Source of the DNA: Thermomucor indicae-seudaticae
Lineage: Eukaryota; Mucoromycota; Mucoromycetes; Mucorales; Lichtheimiaceae
DNA length: 64,000 bases
Direction of reading: 5' to 3'
Assembly: GCA_000787465.1 (NCBI GenBank)
Contig: JSYX01000089.1
Coordinates: 1 to 64,000, forward strand
Part shown: piece after piece, positions 59,176 to 64,000 of the stretch
How positions within the stretch are numbered: position 1 is the stretch's first letter
How the letters are laid out: every line of letters starts with the position of its first letter
Position numbers and translations under genes: made by a program
Notes under the pieces: model-generated
Databases searched by the model: none
Told to the model about the DNA's origin: nothing
The model's input: the letters and a program-made list of their open reading frames with translations, nothing else

Positions 59176-60132
59176 AATGAGCGATCACTATATATATTTA
59201 GTGATATTTATTTACCAACAAAATTGGTGGAATTGAAAAGATATAACTATATCGAACGATCAGTATATAACTGATCAGTATATCGAGCGGGCACGGTACG
59301 CGTCTTTGGATGAGTGGCTGGCGAGTAAGGAGTAACTGGTCATGTGGTGTGGTCCCTCGTGTTCCCCTGTTTGGTACCCTCTTTGGAAACTTTCCAGGAC
59401 CCACGGAGGCCAAGAACCCAGTTTCTTAGGCTGTCCTTGCAGCCATGCCACCTTATCTGCAGGAGATACAAGGATGGCCGCTCAAGGCTGATGGGCAACC
59501 CTTGGAGGTGGAAGAAGTTGAGAACACTCAGTGACATTGAGACTCTAAGGAACATGTTACTTGGTGCTCGTTAGATCTATTGTTCGATTCAAACTTTATT
59601 TTTGCCGGGCCATGTCGCGCATAAAATATTTAATGAATCATTTGATCGATATTCAAGCGTACAATTTCCAAGAATGTCAGTCGAAGCATAATAGCGAATA
59701 GCTGCAACATTTGACGCGTAATCATCCCTTTGGATGAAATATGCAACTCCTTAACTGCATCGCCTTGCAAATGCAGACATCGTTCAGGTGGTCAAGAGTT
59801 ATATCAAAAACAGCCGGAGATTGCTTGATCGACAGCGCCTCTACTAGCACGGACACGCTCTGGTGATGTGGACCAACTTAAAAGAAGTAAAACTTTCACA
59901 AGCTGCGGATCTTCCGGATAAATAACTTATCCTGCAGCATTCGAATTGATATCTTGCGAGCATTTCCACTCGCGCATTTTTCAAACACTTTATCATAGCT
60001 CTACAATTCTGTCCAACCAATGTCGTTCAATACGCAGATAGCCTTCATGAGAGTTGCTACAGCACAGCCTGCTTTCTCGGCTCCCGAGAGTGTTCCTATT
60101 TGTTCATTTGAAAAATGGAGCAACTCCCAACA

Positions 60133-60365
60133 TTAAGCGCCCAAGGCTGCAAGCGTATTTGAGTATTCATCAGAGGGTTTTTTGGCTTTTGAGTTGATCA
60201 TGACTTCCAAGAAAATGACGATGTCGTCATAAAAACTCCTACCCAGGACAGCGCTGTGGTCGCGCATGTATCGTGGACCCAAACCCGGGCGACTTAGATT
60301 ACGGTACGACTTCCACAAATCGTGGAACTCTGTTCCCGAGAACTTCCATCCTTACAAAACGGAAC
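60133..60365 (-). other. Coding-like fragment, unidentified
   Basis: A minus-strand frame of about 77 codons without a start codon reads WKFSGTEFHDLWKSYRNLSR, then YMRDHSAVLGRSFYDDIVIF and ends at a stop at 60133. The composition is strongly protein-like. A stop lies directly upstream, so it would have to be an exon of a larger gene or a relic; no partner was found and no family recognised. Confidence 0.3.
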
Positions 60366-61225
60366 GTACCAAGTGCAGACTAGGATTATGGTTGTTTATA
60401 CGTATTGTCTTCTGTACTTGACGATGCAACAATCATTTCTGTTAAATCGAGGCAAACGTCCAAAGCGGACGCTGCAACGTGGAGCACAGCATAGTGGTTC
60501 CGACGAAATAATAATCTGGAAGGATGACAGCTGTTCAGCTTGATCGATGTGGTGAATAAGTGGCGTACTGGACGCACTCCTCGCATGGCATTTGTGCGGC
60601 GTGACAGGAGTGATGAAAGCTATCTTGGAAAGCAGCGTGAGTTGTATGTCCCTGAACATCACATATAGATCTTCATCGGCTGGCATTTCAGTCTATGAGA
60701 GTGTCATGTCTGCCGATATAGCACTGCAAGCACGAAGCAAGTGAACCTCACGATTGTGCTTCTATCGATGTCCTATTCTTCCATGTTTATAAAAGACCCA
60801 AATAGGACAAGCCTGTCAGTTGCGTTTTATTTAGCGTTTTCAATTCTCGTCTTACGAGGACTTGAGATACTACCGGTTTCCTGTTAATACTCATAGTGTA
60901 AGTACTAAGGCTTTCGCTCTCATAAAACAGCGAAACCTGAACAAAACCTTTTTTTTAGTTTTCAGCACGAGCGCGCCTGAATAAGTTCAGAGGTATGGAG
61001 GACTGAGTGCCGCAAAAAGAATCACTAAACTCTTAGAGAGCGCGTAGACAGATGGTATATAGCGTCTAGACAGGCCCTTATGGAAGATATCGAAACCTTA
61101 CAGAACTGATGACGAAGTCAATGCTCGAATCATGCTGTGTGCCTAACTCTGGATACTTTCGGTTTCACAGTCAAAAGAATTTAACCGAGTTGATCTCCGT
61201 CGGGAAGGGAACGGATAACGAAGAA

Positions 61226-64000
61226 ATGTCTACTGTTAATGCTTTCGAGGCAATTCTTCGGCATGCCTACATTAACGTGTATTCGAGCCGACAAGTGAGT
61301 GATCTCGTTATTCGTGTTCTTCAAATTGGTCCAAGCAAATTTTGAGCTTTCTTTTTTGTATAACATAGTGGGCCGAGCCTACTAGAGAATGCCTTCAAAA
61401 AGCAGACACGGATCTAAGCAACGAATTATGTGGTACGATAGTTTGCGCATCCCCGTCATTGTAGCTTTCAGGCATATCAACAATCATTCTCGGTTTCACT
61501 TATTCATTATACACCATGCAGATTTGCTTCTGAGTCAGTTTTTTACGCAAACACAAGTTTCGGAACCGCTTCTCGAACGATATCTCGCATTTGCAGTAAC
61601 GGGTCATGATGAGCCTCCGCGCGTTAATGCCTGGTTCAGCAGAGACATTACGAAGGGACAATCCTTGCTGATTCAACCCAAAGTTTTCCTGTCGAGTTTA
61701 GTTCGCTTTGTTGATGCAACCGCAATCAAAAACCCGTATCAATGGTCGCACATACTGAAATGCCTTCCTAGTGTCTTGTCCAGCATTGATTCGGATCGGA
61801 TAATATCAGAAATGCTAACCAGAAATGCACAACAACAATCAAAATCATATGAGAGAACCGAATGGCCGCGTATCTTGTGCGACGTATTCATCATGCTATC
61901 TCGAATTGTTGCGGTTGGGTTGTATCGTGAATACTACTGTGCCAGTAAAGATATCAAACAAGAAGATACCCAGGCCTCCGCAATACCAACTGGGGTATCC
62001 TCTCAGGTGATGGGAGGCAATACTCAACCAGGCGATTCGTTACCGTTCAACTGCACAATGTCTCAGCGGTCCGCGTTCGATCCAGACGCAACAATTGAAT
62101 TAGATAGCTTTGCCACTGAAAACCACTCGCAATCTGGAGGATTAGGGAACATTGCCGATACGCACAGCATAAACGATTCCAGTCAAGCAACTGTGGCGGA
62201 CAGTAACCATATAGAAACAATGAACGCTATAATGGCAGCCCATATCATGGTGGATCTAATTGAAAAGAAGGGTGCGAAAAGGATATTTGAAGTAATGAAG
62301 AGCCAACAAAAGAGATCTGGGACATACACGCCAGACAATTCTGGTAACGGAATACACGTTGGTTTCAGTAATGGGAAACGTCGCTGACGCTCGCTTTAAC
62401 GCTTACAGAAGAGCCTTGGGCAACATGCCAAGCTATTCTGGCACCCCCAACGCCCGCAGCAAAGTCTTCAAGCGCTACTTCCGAGATACTACAAAATCCT
62501 CATATTCAGAAATTATTAGTTCTCGTCAATCGGTTAACGGATCGCGAACTCGATCGTCGAATGGCCGTACACCTGAAATACCAAGAATTAGAGGATGAAG
62601 GCACTGCCCGAGCGCTTCCTAGTGCTGGACTGATGGCCTTTTTGTACCATTTGGTAGGAGACGCACAATATAAAAGCTATGAGCACACACCGACGGAAAA
62701 TGGTTTCTAGGTGCAAATACGTCCGACACTTAACGACGAATATATACTAGACTATCTAACAAAATTACAGTCAATCAAGGTAACTGTTTGAACGCCTTCG
62801 TACAAATGGTTATATATTTGACCTCGGGCTACGGCAGGGTTCTTTCGATGAGTCTTTCTATTTGGAGATATGGTTTACAGCTCTTACAGGCTTACGAGAA
62901 GCTTCTGTCAGCGCCCAACGCCCGGGTCCAGCAGCAACAGCTTTAGACAACAGGAACGGTCACGGTACCGCACATGGCACCAAATCTGACGGTGACCATA
63001 TAATGACCATCAGCAGAATGCTTTGGAGAAATCTGGTGCTAGTCAAGGTTAGTGGTATACATACGCTACGAAACCCAGTCCTGAAGTTAAGACGCCAATA
63101 GATACCAGACTTAATCCTCAAGTTACAACAACGCCGGCGAGGTTCACTACAGGAATCCGGCCTCCAGCCTCAATTCGGCCTGGATAAGAATCCGAGCTCG
63201 GTGGATATGGAGGTAGTACTTTGCGACAGTACTTTGTCAGATAATATGGTGTTCCCTAACTTCGTGGAAGTTTAATCCTTTAGAGTCGTCACTCATGGAG
63301 CTGAAATCGTTCAGCGGCCTATTGAATGGCTGCGGTCCCCAGCCATGCGTGTCAGATCTTTTCATATCGTCCTCAATTCCATCGAATCTAATTGAAAAAA
63401 TCACAAATGGAAACAGTGAAGATGACGATGACGACGATATCATGAAAATGATTAATGATATGAATAACACTGTCGATTTAAACACTCCAGACGTGACGAA
63501 AGCAATCCTTGCTATCAGTAACGAAAGCATTTTTACCAGCATCGTACGTGTCTGTGAGAGTTACGGATTCGTAAGAAAAGAAATCGCGGAAAAGTTACTG
63601 GATCAACCAACTGCCACGGTGAAAACGGAAAGCGGTCAGGGTGTCGAGGATGACTTCGTGATGGATTCGTTTTTGATGGACGATCTTGATACGAAGCCGC
63701 AGTCAGAAAAGGTTGACGACATAGAAATCATATCGCAGGTAAGGGAGAATAGGGCGAGAATAACCATCCCAGTATCTAATTATGGTATACAGAATATCGA
63801 GCAACGGACGAGTTTGATAAACGAATCTGCGTCGCGCACTGCAATCAAAGAGCTGCTATATATAGGGCTGGTCTCCACCATTCACACTTTGAAAGTCATT
63901 GGTTACCTAATAGAGGTATTGTTCCATTATACCAGGATTACTTAACTGAGATAAGCTCACTGTTCCCTTTATGTTTAGTTCCTGAACGAAAAGGCGACAA
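61226..64000 (+). CDS. MED24: Mediator tail subunit MED24-like (fungal Med5 counterpart), partial
   Basis: Ten exons reach the right edge, where the gene is cut: 61226-61294, 61369-61432, 61522-62361, 62409-62653, 62711-62779, 62838-63047, 63102-63228, 63284-63738, 63793-63915 and 63979-64000. About 740 residues are visible. Mediator bridges activators and RNA polymerase II; MED24 is in the tail module. The N-terminus MSTVNAFEAILRHAYINVYS, QWAEPTRECLQ, LSNELCDLLLSQFF and VSEPLLERYLAFAVT follows animal MED24 residue by residue in spacing (VN..AIL, QWA, LADALLEQ, P.L..YL.YA). Later, FYLEIWFTALTGL and MLWRNLVLVKIPDLILKL match the animal EIWKACFVGL and FTFLKIPQVLVKL blocks in the same order. The region from about residue 190 to 280 is Ser/Asn-rich and probably disordered, and an acidic EDDDDDD run lies near residue 590. 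An upstream in-frame ATG at 61109 is possible; 61226 matches the family start. Confidence 0.75.

Larger units (their letters stand above)
58384..61225. other. 2.8-kb region without a confident gene
   Basis: Promoter of the acyl-CoA synthetase at the left. Contains an imperfect hairpin at 59137-59175 and a palindrome at 59258-59276, a short coding-like plus-strand piece near 59440-59530 (MPPYLQEIQGWPLKADGQP), and a minus-strand coding-like fragment at 60133-60365. These look like mobile-element or pseudogene debris; no family could be named. Confidence 0.45.

Overview
The window is nuclear DNA of a filamentous fungus, most likely an early-diverging one (Mucoromycota, probably Mucorales). It has compact genes with many short introns (mostly 50-90 nt, GT-AG) and TATA boxes shortly upstream of several genes. 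It also carries a rhizopuspepsin-type secreted aspartic protease, a Rho1 exchange factor with DEP-DH-PH-CNH architecture, and a Mediator subunit that resembles animal MED24. Nothing here is bacterial: there are no operons. Coordinates of spliced genes come from joining exons by hand, and every coding model given as a join was checked to sum to a multiple of three (the one running off the right edge only exon by exon).

Layout, left to right. 1.3-4.1 kb: pyruvoyl-tetrahydropterin synthase and an unidentified coiled-coil protein. 4.6-5.35 kb: a decayed Ty3/gypsy integrase. 5.7-6.0 kb: a secreted double-psi beta-barrel protein. 6.4-9.9 kb: gene-poor, with one doubtful gene and an inverted repeat. 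9.9-15.5 kb: ribosomal protein L19 and the Rom2-like RhoGEF. 15.6-18.3 kb (minus): ketopantoate reductase and eIF3j. 18.5-22.3 kb: three small secreted-peptide genes (Cys-rich, His-rich with an early stop, and Phe-Pro-Pro-rich). 22.7-24.4 kb (minus): TAM41. 24.5-28.0 kb: no intact gene, but several coding-like relics. 28.1-33.4 kb: methyltransferase, mitochondrial medium-chain acyl-CoA dehydrogenase and a sugar transporter. 35.3-42.7 kb: TIM50, a forkhead factor and the RAM2 prenyltransferase alpha subunit. 42.8-47.3 kb (minus): a cytochrome P450 and the aspartic protease. 50.1-55.8 kb: a UBX-domain protein, MDE1 and TAF3. 56.0-58.4 kb (minus): a long-chain acyl-CoA synthetase. 61.2 kb to the right edge: a MED24-like Mediator subunit, cut by the window end.

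Most genes are unrelated housekeeping genes. Loose functional links are mitochondrial lipid metabolism and import (TAM41, acyl-CoA dehydrogenase, TIM50; acyl-CoA synthetase feeds the dehydrogenase) and RNA polymerase II transcription (TAF3, MED24, forkhead). Convergent neighbours are often only 70-150 bp apart.

I found no convincing new multi-gene system. The most original features are the tandem pair of secreted peptides that share a signal peptide but have Cys-rich versus His-rich mature parts; extreme gene structures (start codon split by an intron, 6-nt and 8-nt microexons, two GC-AG introns); and an animal-like MED24 in a fungus. Several coding-like fragments could not be identified and are listed as such.
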